A DNA stretch of 64,000 nt, taken from contig NZ_CP146608.1 in assembly GCF_037113415.1 (NCBI RefSeq), forward strand, positions 1,136,501 through 1,200,500, written 5' to 3'. The DNA comes from Devosia sp. XK-2 (lineage in GTDB: Bacteria > Pseudomonadota > Alphaproteobacteria > Rhizobiales > Devosiaceae). Below the pieces are notes generated by a model. That model worked only from the letters and a program-made list of their open reading frames with translations. It made no database searches and was not told the DNA's origin. Every line of letters starts with the position of its first letter. Position 1 is the first letter of the stretch. Positions 50,790-59,649 of the stretch are shown one piece after another. The position numbers and the translations under genes were made by a program.

Positions 50790-52331
50790 CTATTCGGCGA
50801 TGTCGACGTCGTAGAAGTTGACCTGGGCCAGGTAGTTGATGTGCACCCCGGTGACCTCAGACTTGCCGGGCCAGAAGACGTTGTTTGAATAGGTCGGCAG
50901 GTAGGCGGCTTCTTCGGCGACGATCTGCTGCACCTTCTTGTACATTTCGAAGGCCTCTTCCTTGTCGGGTTCGGCTCGCGCCGTCTCGAGCAGGGTCGTG
51001 ACTTCAGGGTTGTCGTAGCGGGCACCGTTCAGGCCGTTGGGCACCATGTTGTCAGGGTGCAGGAAGCTGAACAGGATCATGTCGGGATTGACCGCCGGCA
51101 GGAGGCGCGACGCCATATCGAATTCGCCCGCATTGCGCCGCTGGTTAAAGGTAGGCGTATCGACCAGCTCCATTTCCATATTGATGCCGACCTGGCTGAG
51201 GAAATCGATCTGGAACTGCTGCAGCTCGGTTACCCCCTGCGCCGAGGTGCCCAGGTTCTTGAAGGTGAAGCCATCGGGATACCCAGCCTCTACCAGCAGC
51301 GCCTTGGCCTTTTCGGGGTCATACTCATAGGTGGGAATGTCGTCGGTATAGACGTCCATCCAGGGCAGCAGCATGGAATTGTGCGGCTGGGTCAGGCTGG
51401 GCGAAATGGCCTGGGTAATCGACGCGTAGTCGACGGCATGGGCCATGGCCTTGCGGACAAGCGAATTGGCAAAGGGTTCGAACTCTGGGTTGAGCACGCC
51501 GATGACCACCGCATAGTCCTTCACCGAGTTCATGGTGAAGCCTTCGGCCTCCAGCACTTCGAGGTTTTCTTCCTTGTTGGAGCGCATCACCAGGTCGACC
51601 TCACCATTGCGCAGGGCGATGGTTGCAGTCGCTTCGTCCTTGATGATGTTGAAGACGATCGTCTCGATGGGTGCGGGGCCCTTGTAGTAGCCTTCATGGC
51701 GCTTGAGCACGATCTGCGAACTTACGTCGATCGAGTCCAGGTAATAGGGGCCGGTGCCAATTGGCTGCCACCGCACCTGGTCGCCGGCATCCTCGATTGC
51801 CTTCTGGCTGACGATCTGACCCTGATGGTAATTGGCGACCGTATGCAGGAAATTCCCGTTAGGCGCGTCCAGCTCGATGATCAATGTGTAGGGGTCGGGT
51901 GCCTCCATGCTGGCAATGCCGGACAACTCCGACGCGTAGGGCGAGGCCGTTGCGGGGTCCTTGACGCGATTGAAACTGTAGATGACGTCGGCAGCGGTGA
52001 AGTCACCATAATCCTTGTGGAAGGTGACACCCTCGCGCAACTTGAACGTCCAGGTCTTGTTGTCCGTCGTTTCCCAGGAGGTCGCCAGATCGGGAATGAT
52101 CTCGCCGGTTTCGCCATCATACGTTGTCAGCCCGCTGAAGATATTGAAGGCCAGGTTCTCGTTCTCGATGCGGAAGATGTTAGCCGGATCGAACCCAGCC
52201 GGATCGTCATAGAAGCGGACGGTCAGTGTCTTGCCCTGGGCCAGGGCCGGCGATGAAGCGCTGAGAACCAGCATTATCGATGCCAACAGGGCCAGGCTCG
52301 CGGCAAGCAGTTTGCGGATGTTGCCAATCAT
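50790..52331 (-). CDS. Family 5 extracellular solute-binding protein
   Basis: A 513-residue periplasmic protein with a Sec signal (LLAASLALLASIMLVLSASS then PALAQ). SBP_bac_5 features: FDPANIFRIENENLAFNIFS, LREGVTFHKDYGDFTAADVI and the MLLPWMDVYTDD region. GAGGAACG precedes the ATG, and the 53-codon upstream extension is rejected. It binds the unknown substrate of the operon, perhaps an N-carbamoyl or other amide compound or a small peptide. Confidence 0.92.
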   Translation of the reverse strand: MIGNIRKLLAASLALLASIMLVLSASSPALAQGKTLTVRFYDDPAGFDPANIFRIENENLAFNIFSGLTTYDGETGEIIPDLATSWETTDNKTWTFKLREGVTFHKDYGDFTAADVIYSFNRVKDPATASPYASELSGIASMEAPDPYTLIIELDAPNGNFLHTVANYHQGQIVSQKAIEDAGDQVRWQPIGTGPYYLDSIDVSSQIVLKRHEGYYKGPAPIETIVFNIIKDEATATIALRNGEVDLVMRSNKEENLEVLEAEGFTMNSVKDYAVVIGVLNPEFEPFANSLVRKAMAHAVDYASITQAISPSLTQPHNSMLLPWMDVYTDDIPTYEYDPEKAKALLVEAGYPDGFTFKNLGTSAQGVTELQQFQIDFLSQVGINMEMELVDTPTFNQRRNAGEFDMASRLLPAVNPDMILFSFLHPDNMVPNGLNGARYDNPEVTTLLETARAEPDKEEAFEMYKKVQQIVAEEAAYLPTYSNNVFWPGKSEVTGVHINYLAQVNFYDVDIAE

Positions 52332-52354
52332 TGTCGTTCCTCGAAGAGGTGGAT

Positions 52355-52373
52355 GGGGCGGCAGCGCCGCCCC
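52355..52373 (-). promoter_or_regulatory. Intercistronic hairpin
   Basis: GGGGCGGC (52355-52362) and GCCGCCCC (52366-52373) form a tight triloop hairpin between the hydrolase gene and the binding-protein gene. It may modulate the relative level of the two parts of the transcript. Confidence 0.45.
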
Positions 52374-52404
52374 CGTCGAGGGAGCGGCGGGAGCGTAGGA
52401 CTGG

Positions 52405-53121
52405 TCAGCTAGCCATGCGGGTGAGCGCGGGCTCCGTGCTGGCCGCAAGCTTGCGGAAGTAAGCCTTGGCCATTTCCGCATCGACCACATCGGCGTATTT
52501 CTGATGCATGTCGTAGAGGTTCATCCAATGCGATGCCTCGGTGCGGTCATAGGCGCAGTCCATCGGCACACCGACCTTGAAGCGATGGGTGGCGGCGTCG
52601 ACAGCGCTGGCGCGCAGGCAGCCGCTGGTGGATTCGCCGCACAGGATGACCGTGTCGATGCCCATCGAAATCAGGTGGAAAGCCAGCGGCGTCCCCTGAA
52701 AGCCGCTCGGTGCCGTCTTTTCGATCACGACCTCGCCGGCAATGGGGGCAACCTCGTCACAGATCTGCTGCCCTTTGCGCTTCATCTCGGCACTCATCGT
52801 TGAGGTCCGTGGTTTGCGGTGCACCCAGGGCTTCATGCCATTGTCGAGGCCCTTGACGTGCACGACCGGAACGCCGGTTTCACGCGCGACGGCGAGCAGC
52901 TCGGCGGTCTTGTCCACGGCCGCCCACCCCTCCAAGCCCATGCTGCCTGGCCAAGTCTTCATCGATTCAAAGATCGGTTCGCGCGTGAGGCCCACGACGC
53001 TGTAGTACATGTCGATCAATACCAGCGCGGGTTTGCTGCCAAATCCCGACAGCTCCTTCTTGCCCCATTGCTGGTCATGCAGTTTGTCCCGCTCGCTGAG
53101 AAAATTCTCCCAACCGTACAT
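52405..53121 (-). CDS. Isochorismatase-family cysteine hydrolase
   Basis: A 238-residue cytoplasmic hydrolase and first gene of the operon. Probable triad: Asp in LVLIDMYYSV, Lys in VVIEKTAPSGFQG and Cys in GESTSGCLRAS. The MYGWENFLSERDK start resembles the N-terminus of the hydrolase half of the fusion (WDKYLSEEDK). The family includes N-carbamoylsarcosine amidase, maleamate amidase, biuret hydrolase and nicotinamidase; the exact amide is unknown. ATG 53121 is chosen since AAGGAG is seven bases before it, against one base for ATG 53127. Confidence 0.88.
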   Translation of the reverse strand: MYGWENFLSERDKLHDQQWGKKELSGFGSKPALVLIDMYYSVVGLTREPIFESMKTWPGSMGLEGWAAVDKTAELLAVARETGVPVVHVKGLDNGMKPWVHRKPRTSTMSAEMKRKGQQICDEVAPIAGEVVIEKTAPSGFQGTPLAFHLISMGIDTVILCGESTSGCLRASAVDAATHRFKVGVPMDCAYDRTEASHWMNLYDMHQKYADVVDAEMAKAYFRKLAASTEPALTRMAS

Positions 53122-53148
53122 TGCCATTCTCCTTGTCAGCGCCAATTT

Positions 53149-53163
53149 GCCTATTTATTAGGC
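53149..53163. promoter_or_regulatory. Candidate LysR operator in the divergent region
   Basis: GCCTA-TTTAT-TAGGC is a perfect inverted repeat of 15 bases with T-N11-A form, the usual LysR-type half-site geometry. It lies 28 bases upstream of the hydrolase start and 85 bases upstream of the LysR gene. Confidence 0.55.
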
Positions 53164-53247
53164 TAAAGTTCACGTTGATTAGCGTATTGGCAATTTGATC
53201 CGGTTCAAGCAAAACTAACTACGCTCCTTCATAAGCCGGACTAATAG

Positions 53248-54186
53248 ATGCCTCAGCCCCTTCCCTCACTTGCCAGCCTGCGTTCTTTTGAGGCCAGCGC
53301 TCGACTCGAAAGCTTTTCCAAGGCGGCTCAAGAACTTAACCTGACGCAGGCCGCGATCAGCCAGCAAGTTCGCCTGCTCGAGGACAGGGTTGGCGGGGAA
53401 TTGTTCCGTCGTGAGGCGAGGCATGTGAAATTAACAGAGCTGGGTCGCCTCTATCGCAGTCTTACCGTGGACGCGCTCCGAGAGATGGAAAGTGCGTTTG
53501 AAACGGTTCGCGCCCTGGCGCGGCCGGATGCGCTTGTGGTCAAGACTACGCCGACATTTGCGTCCTATTGGCTGCTGCCCCGCTTGTCGTCCTTTCAGCG
53601 CGCCTGGCCTTCGGCGAGCCTGACTGTCACCGCCGTGGAACAGCCGGGCGGCCAGTTCGATGGTGTGGGAGATGTATCCATCACCACAGGCCAGGACCAA
53701 TGGCACGGATATCTGACGACAAAGCTATTCGATATCGACTTGATCGCCGTCGCGTCCCCGGAAGTGGCGCGCAGGACAGACCTGGGAAGGTTTCTTGCGG
53801 GCAATACCGATATGATCATTCACACCATGCGGCGCCTGGACGACTGGACCTTATGGTGCGCGGGTGCCGGGGTGCCCAATTTCCAGCTCGATCGCGGGAC
53901 GATTCTCTTCAACTCGGCCCTGTCCTACGGTGCCGCTGAGAAAGGCATGGGAATTGTCATCGCAGAAGAGGCGATGATTGCCGATCAGTTGGTGGAAGGC
54001 GCGCTTGTCGAGGTTCACTCGGCCCGGGTGGCGTCGGGCCGGGGCTACTATCTGTTGGAGCCTGACCATAGGGCGCGAAAGCCCATAGTGAACGCCTTTA
54101 TTCACTGGTTGCAGCAGGAAATGAGCACAACGACATCCCTACTTTCTGAAAGGCGCGGGCTCGGCATGACTACAAGTCCAGACTAG
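53248..54186 (+). CDS. LysR-family transcriptional regulator (GcvA-like)
   Basis: A 312-residue protein. The N-terminal winged helix reads LRSFEASARLESFSKAAQEL and AAISQQVRLLEDRVGGELF. The effector domain has TTPTFASYWLLPRLSSFQ, typical for GcvA/AmpR-type members. It is divergent from the amide-uptake operon and is its probable regulator, with the inducer likely to be the substrate or its product. Confidence 0.93.
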   Translation: MPQPLPSLASLRSFEASARLESFSKAAQELNLTQAAISQQVRLLEDRVGGELFRREARHVKLTELGRLYRSLTVDALREMESAFETVRALARPDALVVKTTPTFASYWLLPRLSSFQRAWPSASLTVTAVEQPGGQFDGVGDVSITTGQDQWHGYLTTKLFDIDLIAVASPEVARRTDLGRFLAGNTDMIIHTMRRLDDWTLWCAGAGVPNFQLDRGTILFNSALSYGAAEKGMGIVIAEEAMIADQLVEGALVEVHSARVASGRGYYLLEPDHRARKPIVNAFIHWLQQEMSTTTSLLSERRGLGMTTSPD

Positions 54187-54512
54187 GTCCGCTTTCCAAC
54201 ATTAGGCGCGCATAGCGGCCAGTCCGCCAACGGCCCATTTCGGTCATTGGCCAAGCTGGCGGAAGGGCAGGGTAGGGGCCGATTGCGGACTGGCGGCTTT
54301 CCGGAATTAATGACGGGTTAGCAGCCGTTCAGGTTAGTTCTGATGTTGAGAGTTGCGACCATGAACCGAAATCCGAGCACTCAAAGGTAGAAGCACGTCA
54401 GTGCTGCTGCCTTGTACTATGGGCATGCAAGGTCCATTTGAGTAGTCAGACGTCGCGAGTTGGCCCTTCTTGGCTCCGCCTTTCGGCACTCAACGTTCTT
54501 CCGGAGAATGCA
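54187..54512. other. Intergenic region with a long inverted repeat
   Basis: No gene is seen. GCCAGTCCGC (54218-54227) and GCGGACTGGC (54285-54294) are perfect inverted repeats 57 bases apart, in a stretch that looks like a decayed mobile-element end. GGAG for the next gene lies at the right edge. Confidence 0.5.
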
Positions 54513-54830
54513 ATGTTTAGCTTCCATAAGGGAGAGCATGTTGGCTCGTCGTCACATAAGATCCACTTGCGGGCCGCTGCGCACCGTGAATGGCCCTCGC
54601 TGACACGAGCCGACTTGGCCTCCATAACGACAGAAGGTCAGCTTTGTGCTCTCGTCATTGAGCGCACTGGCCGGACCAGCGAGGACGCGACCGTGGACGT
54701 CCGGCGCTGGATGCAGCGTCAAAATATGCGCCCAGATGTGGGAACAGGTTGTCAAGCGCGCCGTCCAGTATCCCGGTGGGAGAATGAAGGCGGTGCACTC
54801 GAAGGGTTTGTCGACAAATCCACAAACTAA
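54513..54830 (+). CDS. Small protein, WMQRQNMRPD family (copy 2)
   Basis: A 105-residue protein of the same length as the one at 36754-37071 and 64 percent identical to it without gaps (67 positions counted by eye). Shared blocks are VRRWMQRQNMRPD, ARRPVSRWENEGGAL and FxDKS. GGAG lies before the ATG. It is followed on the same strand by a relative of the gene next to copy 1, so the pair is a conserved unit. Function is unknown. Confidence 0.78.
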   Translation: MFSFHKGEHVGSSSHKIHLRAAAHREWPSLTRADLASITTEGQLCALVIERTGRTSEDATVDVRRWMQRQNMRPDVGTGCQARRPVSRWENEGGALEGFVDKSTN

Positions 54831-54929
54831 CGGAACAGGCTTCGCTGGCGTCTGCCCCGTGCATTCGCCGTCGGTTCGCCAGTGAGTTGCAGATTTGTTG
54901 GCGTGCAGCAGAGATCAGGGAGCACCAAA

Positions 54930-55217
54930 ATGCCGCCCCACGAAACCTCGACGACCATAACTTTTAGGCACGCGTTCAAGTTGCCAGGGATGGATGGCCA
55001 TTGTCGCGCAGGAACCTACGCGCTTCGCACTGAACGGGTGCCTCTGGATGTTTCCTGGGAGGCGTACCGCACCACGACGACCATTATGATCACGGATGGG
55101 GGAAGTGTCTCTGCGTGGCTCGTGACGCATGAACAGCTGACCGCAGCTCTCGCTCGTGACAAGGCACATGACGAGAAAGGTGACAAGGCACATGACGAGA
55201 AAGATGGTCACTCCTGA
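54930..55217 (+). CDS. Small protein, TFxHxFxLPGM family (copy 2)
   Basis: A 95-residue protein related to the one at 36004-36264: TFRHAFKLPGM, RAGTYALRTE, PLDVSWEAYRTTTTI and VTHEQLTAAL align with the first copy. AGGGAG lies before the ATG. Its tail holds two direct copies of DKAHDEK, from a 24-base repeat beginning near 55158, which the first copy lacks. Function is unknown. Confidence 0.72.
   Translation: MPPHETSTTITFRHAFKLPGMDGHCRAGTYALRTERVPLDVSWEAYRTTTTIMITDGGSVSAWLVTHEQLTAALARDKAHDEKGDKAHDEKDGHS
55158..55205 (+). repeat. Two tandem copies of a 24-base repeat
   Basis: GACAAGGCACATGACGAGAA followed by AGGT is repeated immediately with only a final-base change, adding one DKAHDEKG unit to the tail of the coding region. 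It looks like recent slippage. Confidence 0.8.
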
Positions 55218-55372
55218 ACACTAAGTGACTTTGTTGGCGAGCGAATTTCGTGAATTCACCACGCTGCCGAGGGCCCTGAAATAGTGTCTGCATTAAAGTG
55301 GGCAGCCAACGTGCCTGCGCCGCCGAGGACCTATGGAGGTTCTCGATAGAGCGCGTCTTGAAAGGACGCATT

Positions 55373-55810
55373 ATGTTATCACCAGAAATCAGACAGCACA
55401 CCACAGTCGGTGAGCGCGGCCGTTGTGCACCAATTAGCGCCCGAGCAAGAAAAGCTCAGGCAAGCTTGGTGAAGTTGATCATTTTATGTGCCTTGGTCAT
55501 TTTGCCTACGTACCCAGCAGCAGCTCAAGGTCCTCCCGCCCAAGTAGAGACGAGGATGAGTGTGGCAATTGCAACTGCCAACGCTGCTCGCGTCGTCCGC
55601 TTCTCGGACCTCCATTATCTGTCGAAGGGCGCGCCGGGTCCCGTACCAAGCGCAGACGAACTAGAGGCTCTGGCCAGCCTTCATAGACAGATCGACAAGA
55701 ACCCGACTTTTCAGACCGTGCTGAAGGCAGCAGGGCTGACCACAGACGATGTGGTGGCCGTCTCGATGAGCCAAGGCGGCGTCCTGTCCCTTTTCATTGA
55801 TGATCTATGA
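55373..55810 (+). CDS. Hypothetical exported or membrane-anchored protein
   Basis: A 145-residue protein. About 30 basic residues precede a hydrophobic segment (LVKLIILCALVILPTYPAAAQ) that ends in a possible cleavage site. The periplasmic part has RFSDLHYLSKG, a helical middle (LEALASLHRQIDKN) and VVAVSMSQGGVLSLFIDDL. AAAGGA precedes ATG 55373. Its TGA overlaps the ATG of a 43-codon gene (ATGA). Function is unknown. Confidence 0.6.
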   Translation: MLSPEIRQHTTVGERGRCAPISARARKAQASLVKLIILCALVILPTYPAAAQGPPAQVETRMSVAIATANAARVVRFSDLHYLSKGAPGPVPSADELEALASLHRQIDKNPTFQTVLKAAGLTTDDVVAVSMSQGGVLSLFIDDL

Positions 55811-55938
55811 AAAAGCTGTTCCGAGACAGGGCCCCATTGCTGATCTCGATGTTCCTGTGTTTGGTTTTGTTGAGTGTCGGCGGCGTCAATCGAATAACGG
55901 GCAATATCCCGCAAAGCAGCGTCGTTGTAGCCAAATAG
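55807..55938 (+). CDS. Possible 43-residue single-pass membrane protein
   Basis: The ATG overlaps the stop of the 145-residue gene by four bases, the sign of translational coupling. The product starts MKKLFRDR, then has a strongly hydrophobic helix (PLLISMFLCLVLLSVGGV) and a short polar tail. The positive-inside pattern is correct for a small inner-membrane protein. No homologue is recognised. Confidence 0.5.
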   Translation: MKKLFRDRAPLLISMFLCLVLLSVGGVNRITGNIPQSSVVVAK

Positions 55939-56130
55939 ATTTGGCTCAACTTCATCGCTGATTTGGCGTCCGCCCAAATCGACCAGCGGGATGTCAACGG
56001 CACCCTCAACTGAACCAAAAGCGCTGACTATGCTGTGATACGCTTGTCGAGGCTGCCTCAATCTAACGTCCAGACCAAAGCTGCCGAGTAATGACCCGCG
56101 CCGCGAGTCTCCGGCCCATGGGGCCTCAAC
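55939..56130. other. Short intergenic region
   Basis: No supported gene. It should hold the promoter of the HWE-type kinase gene; the kinase has no strong ribosome site (only GGGGCC). Confidence 0.4.
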
Positions 56131-57162
56131 ATGTCAAAAAGTCCAACTGCTCATTTCGAGGCCGCGAGTACACTTGCCGTGGTGGTCTCATCGAATGAAC
56201 CGCTGCTGTTCCTGTCCGAAGACCTGGAGGTCATCGCAGCGAGCTCCTCATTCTGCAGGACCTTCGACGTTGATCCTGGAACCGTGTCAGGCAAGCTCCT
56301 TGTCGAGCTTGGAAACGGTGAATGGGCCTTGCCCAGGCTCGTCTCGTTGCTGAGGGCCACTGCCTCAGGAAGCGCAAAAATTGAGGCCTACGAAATCGAG
56401 CTCAAACGGCCGAACCAGAAGGTGCGACAGCTCGTCGTCAATGCGCGCACGCTCGATGACGGCGATCAGGATCACCTCCGCCTTCTGCTGGCGATAGCCG
56501 ACGTCACAGACGCCCGCGCGGAGGCCCGTCAAAAGGATAACCTAGTCCGTGACAAGGCTATATTGTTGCAGGAGATCCAACATCGGGTCGCCAACAGCCT
56601 GCAGATTATCGCCAGTGTGCTCATGCAGAGCGCGCGCCGCGTTCAGTCGGAGGAAGCCCGCGGGCACATCCAGAATGCCCACCACAGGGTGATGTCGATT
56701 GCTGCCCTGCAGCGGCACCTTTCATCATCTACGGGCGGAGACGTCGAACTCCATGCCTATCTAACGCAACTATCTCAGAGCCTTGGCGCGTCCATGATTG
56801 CTGAACCCGAGCGGCTCTCGATTCAGGTCAATGTTGATGGCAGCGCTGTGGACGCGGACGTCTCGGTCAGCCTGGGCCTTATCGTAACCGAACTGGTCAT
56901 CAACGCCCTCAAACACGCCTTCCCCGATGAGCGCGAGGGAAAGATTCTGATCGAGTATTACGCGACAGGCGAGGACTGGACCCTTTCGGTCACCGACAAT
57001 GGAATCGGTATGCCAACAGGGATCGATGCATCCAAGCCGGGCCTTGGCACAGGTATCGTCGAAGCGTTGGCTAAGAATCTTCAAGCGGACATACAGCTTA
57101 GTGACGCCCACCCTGGCACCTCTGTGGTTATCAGTCACCGAGAAATCGCCGACACGATTTAG
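56131..57162 (+). CDS. HWE/HisKA_2-family sensor histidine kinase with PAS-like domain
   Basis: A 343-residue protein without membrane segments, so probably cytoplasmic. Residues 10-130 form a PAS-like sensor domain. The HisKA_2 part has phospho-acceptor H151 in LLQEIQHRVANSLQII and HRVMSIAALQRHL. The ATPase part has TELVINALKHAF and DNGIGMP and ends LGTGIVEALAKNL. In Rhizobiales many such kinases feed the general stress response; no partner regulator gene is adjacent, so the link is open. Confidence 0.88.
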   Translation: MSKSPTAHFEAASTLAVVVSSNEPLLFLSEDLEVIAASSSFCRTFDVDPGTVSGKLLVELGNGEWALPRLVSLLRATASGSAKIEAYEIELKRPNQKVRQLVVNARTLDDGDQDHLRLLLAIADVTDARAEARQKDNLVRDKAILLQEIQHRVANSLQIIASVLMQSARRVQSEEARGHIQNAHHRVMSIAALQRHLSSSTGGDVELHAYLTQLSQSLGASMIAEPERLSIQVNVDGSAVDADVSVSLGLIVTELVINALKHAFPDEREGKILIEYYATGEDWTLSVTDNGIGMPTGIDASKPGLGTGIVEALAKNLQADIQLSDAHPGTSVVISHREIADTI

Positions 57163-57421
57163 ACCGCTCCGCGCACCCATCCGGCCTAGGTGGCCTCCAA
57201 TTTCCGAGCCCCTACTCATCCGGCGAGGCAATCTCGGAGTCAAACAAGTGGTCTGGCTCCAGAATTAGAGCACCGCTGTCCCTACGCCTTACAATGTCGG
57301 CTATCGCCAGTCAGCTTCGCGCAATCGATACGGACCCCTTTGGCCCGTGGCTCCACACTTCCCCATATCATAGTCGTTGCTGCCCAGCGCCGAATGAGAC
57401 GACTTCGCAAGGAAACCGAAA

Positions 57422-57694
57422 ATGATCAATTATGATGAACCAGCCGAACTCTTTCCTGGACGAAACCATCGCACGCCGCGCGTAGCTCGATATCAGCGGT
57501 TCCCCTCGTTGGCTGAAGCCATCCAATTTGCGGTCGAAGTTCTTCCATTAGGCCTGCAGGCCAGTTCGCTTATCGAATCCGACGAAATTCGATATGCCGG
57601 CGATGCCATCCGCAATCTCTATTTCTCCGAGGACTATCCCTTGCGCCGGGCGTTTACCCGGAACATCTCAACTGGGGTGGGTACGCCCGAGTGA
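57422..57694 (+). CDS. Small conserved-looking protein, 90 residues
   Basis: The product begins MINYDEPAELFPGRNHRT, then has SLAEAIQFAVEVLP and the end region GDAIRNLYFSEDYPLRR. This pattern is that of short proteins widespread in Rhizobiales with no assigned role. GGAAACC lies before the ATG. No signal peptide, no Cys. Confidence 0.7.
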   Translation: MINYDEPAELFPGRNHRTPRVARYQRFPSLAEAIQFAVEVLPLGLQASSLIESDEIRYAGDAIRNLYFSEDYPLRRAFTRNISTGVGTPE

Positions 57695-58027
57695 GAAAAA
57701 GCTCTCGATACGCCCGACAGACTTCAACATCTGTTCGCGATGTCGGGTATGCCCCAACACATTTGCCAAGATTGTTAGGCCCGCTGTCTGAAGCGATGCT
57801 ATTGGCCGTGCCGTGGGGGCCATGTCGCAACCCCGTTTGATGTAGGTGCGTTGAGGAAAAAAGTGCCGAAGCCCCCTCGATCGCCGAGCTCGAAGGGGCC
57901 GTCTTGAACCTCGGTCGGCATGACAAGAGCGCAGATTTTTCCCGGACTGCATCGAGAAGTGGGCGCCGCTTTCAAGCGGCGGACTTTTGACCTGCCCCGA
58001 TCTGGATAACCTTGGAGACATTGCCGG
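57695..58027. other. Intergenic region
   Basis: No supported gene. GCCGCTT-TC-AAGCGGC (about 57967-57982) forms a hairpin that runs into ACTTTTG on the plus strand and may be a weak terminator. Confidence 0.4.
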
Positions 58028-58321
58028 ATGGAGCACCGCAGACGAGCCCAGGCAACAGCTGCCGCCAACAAATATGCCCCTCATCCCGAAGGAACTGCGC
58101 TGACCTATGGTGTTGTCGCAGTGACTTTGGCCTTCATCGGGGTCGTGTCTTTCGGCATGTTCTATAGCCTCAGGGTACTGGCTTATCCGATGGTGCTTGG
58201 CGTCGCCCTTGTGCCGGTGTTCGCCTTGGGCGTTCTGGTGCGACATCGCCGGAGACGGCAGCACATCAAAGCCGTCGATCAAGAGGTTGCAAGGCAGGAT
58301 GACCTTGGCCCGGTCGAGTAA
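58028..58321 (+). CDS. Small two-helix membrane protein
   Basis: A 97-residue protein. A short hydrophilic start leads to two membrane helices (ALTYGVVAVTLAFIGVVSFG and VLAYPMVLGVALVPVFALGV) and an Arg-rich cytoplasmic tail (RHRRRRQHIK). GGAGAC lies before the ATG but 11 bases away. Function is unknown. Confidence 0.55.
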   Translation: MEHRRRAQATAAANKYAPHPEGTALTYGVVAVTLAFIGVVSFGMFYSLRVLAYPMVLGVALVPVFALGVLVRHRRRRQHIKAVDQEVARQDDLGPVE

Positions 58322-58740
58322 GTTATTTCCACTCGCTGGGCCGATAGCGCCATCAAGCCAATCAGCTTCCACACTGGCAATGCATGGAGTGCCCTACTGC
58401 ATCGCGAGGCTCAGCTTTTGGATGCAACACAATGCCGCTTAAGCAACTTATGGAGGGCGCGCATCTGCCCGGCGGGTCACCGGAAGCCCACTGCCCTACA
58501 ATCCTCCAGGCCTATGTGGAGCCGACTGCGGACGGTCCTGTTTTGGCGGAAGTATAAATTTGGCCAGCGTGTGCGAGCCAGAGGCGATCACGATTTGCGC
58601 AGCCCAGTCCCTCAACACACCATCTGGCCGGAACGAGCAAGGGGCTAGAAGGCATTTCTCTCATTGGCAATGCATCCCTTTAGCCATCCAGCCGTTACAT
58701 CCTATTGTAAACCGCGCCACGGCGCCGAAGGGATGACGTA
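58322..58740. other. Intergenic region
   Basis: Nothing clear is seen in these 419 bases. One short plus-strand frame at 58432 has a protein-like composition but no ribosome site. An AAGGGA site for the next gene lies at the right end. Confidence 0.4.
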
Positions 58741-59085
58741 ATGACAGCAGGTCAGAAAAGCGGTTCGGGAGCAATGTCGGAGCTTGATGATGCGAAAGTT
58801 CGCAAGAACGACATCCTCAGCAACCGCGACAAGGCCCAGAGGCCACCCGGACAAAGCTTAGACAGCACTGGCGTTCAGGTCGACGAATATAAGGACATTC
58901 CATCCAATCAGAGGCCCGAGCAAGATCAGGCTGACAAGCCAGAGTCAGACAAGAACCAAAAGAAGGTCGATCGTCCAGGGTTTGACCTCGGCGGTTCGAC
59001 CGGCGATATCACTGCCGGAAAAGGCCTGGGACTTGATACAAATGCTAAGGAAGGCCGCAAGAACTGGGGCCTTCCGCGTAAATAA
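58741..59085 (+). CDS. Hydrophilic, probably disordered protein
   Basis: A 114-residue protein rich in Asp, Lys, Gln, Gly and Pro, with almost no aromatic or large hydrophobic residues until WGLPRK at the end. DKPESDKNQKKVDRPGFD and GLGLDTNAKEGRKN are typical stretches. AAGGGA precedes the ATG. The composition resembles hydrophilin-like stress proteins; this is inference from composition only. Confidence 0.6.
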   Translation: MTAGQKSGSGAMSELDDAKVRKNDILSNRDKAQRPPGQSLDSTGVQVDEYKDIPSNQRPEQDQADKPESDKNQKKVDRPGFDLGGSTGDITAGKGLGLDTNAKEGRKNWGLPRK

Positions 59086-59189
59086 TCGCCTGTGCCGGGC
59101 TGATGGCTGCGATCAGTCTAGTTCGTAGGGTCTGCCTCACGGCCGAGCAGACCTGCCATCGACGATCACTTACCGGACCTAGCGAGACC

Positions 59190-59649
59190 CGTCAGCATGC
59201 GGGCGCTGTCGATATCATCGATCTTGAGATGGGCCACCTTGGAGACGCGCAGGCCCGCGCCATAAGCGACCCCGAGCGCAGCTTTGTACTTGATGCCGGG
59301 CAGCCTCCTCGATGCTGAGCACGTCAGGCAGCTGGCGCTGATAGCGGGTGAATACCAGGGCCCGCGACCGATCCCGCCGCTTCAGCGTCACATCGAACAG
59401 GAAGCGCAGGGCCGAGACCGCGCCATTGATCGCGGAGGGGCTGACGCCGCTCTCATACTGAAAAAGCTGGTAGCGACGGAGATCGTCTGCCGTGGCCACA
59501 TCAGGGCTCTGCCCCAGAAAGACGGCAAAGCGCCGGACGTGACGCACGTAATCGTGCTGGGTGTGGACACCAAGGCCGCGCATCAGCATGTCCTGTTGCA
59601 TGCGTTGGCGGAGCGGCGTGGCGGGAGCAGCGGTCGGCAACGTAGCCAT
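59190..59649 (-). pseudogene. Truncated site-specific integrase (SAM-like N-domain type)
   Basis: From ATG 59649 the frame encodes TPLRQRMQQDMLMRGLGVHT, VRHVRRFAVFLGQSP and INGAVSALRFLFDVTLKR, the N-terminal core-binding domain of transposon-associated tyrosine recombinases, then LPDVLSIEEAAR. A small deletion and frameshift follow; another frame continues GIKYKAALGVAYGAGLRVSK and DDIDSARML and then stops. The catalytic half is missing. AGGAAC precedes the ATG. Confidence 0.85.

Noticed and set aside
49590-52256. Two long plus-strand frames opposite the permease and binding-protein genes
   Set aside because: They are antisense shadows with the same skewed composition and no motifs.
57668-57821. 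Minus-strand frame of about 50 codons
   Set aside because: It has a poor ribosome site and partly overlaps the end of a better supported small gene on the other strand.
58432-58557. Plus-strand frame of 41 codons with a protein-like composition
   Set aside because: It has no ribosome site, no conserved motif and no link to a neighbouring gene.
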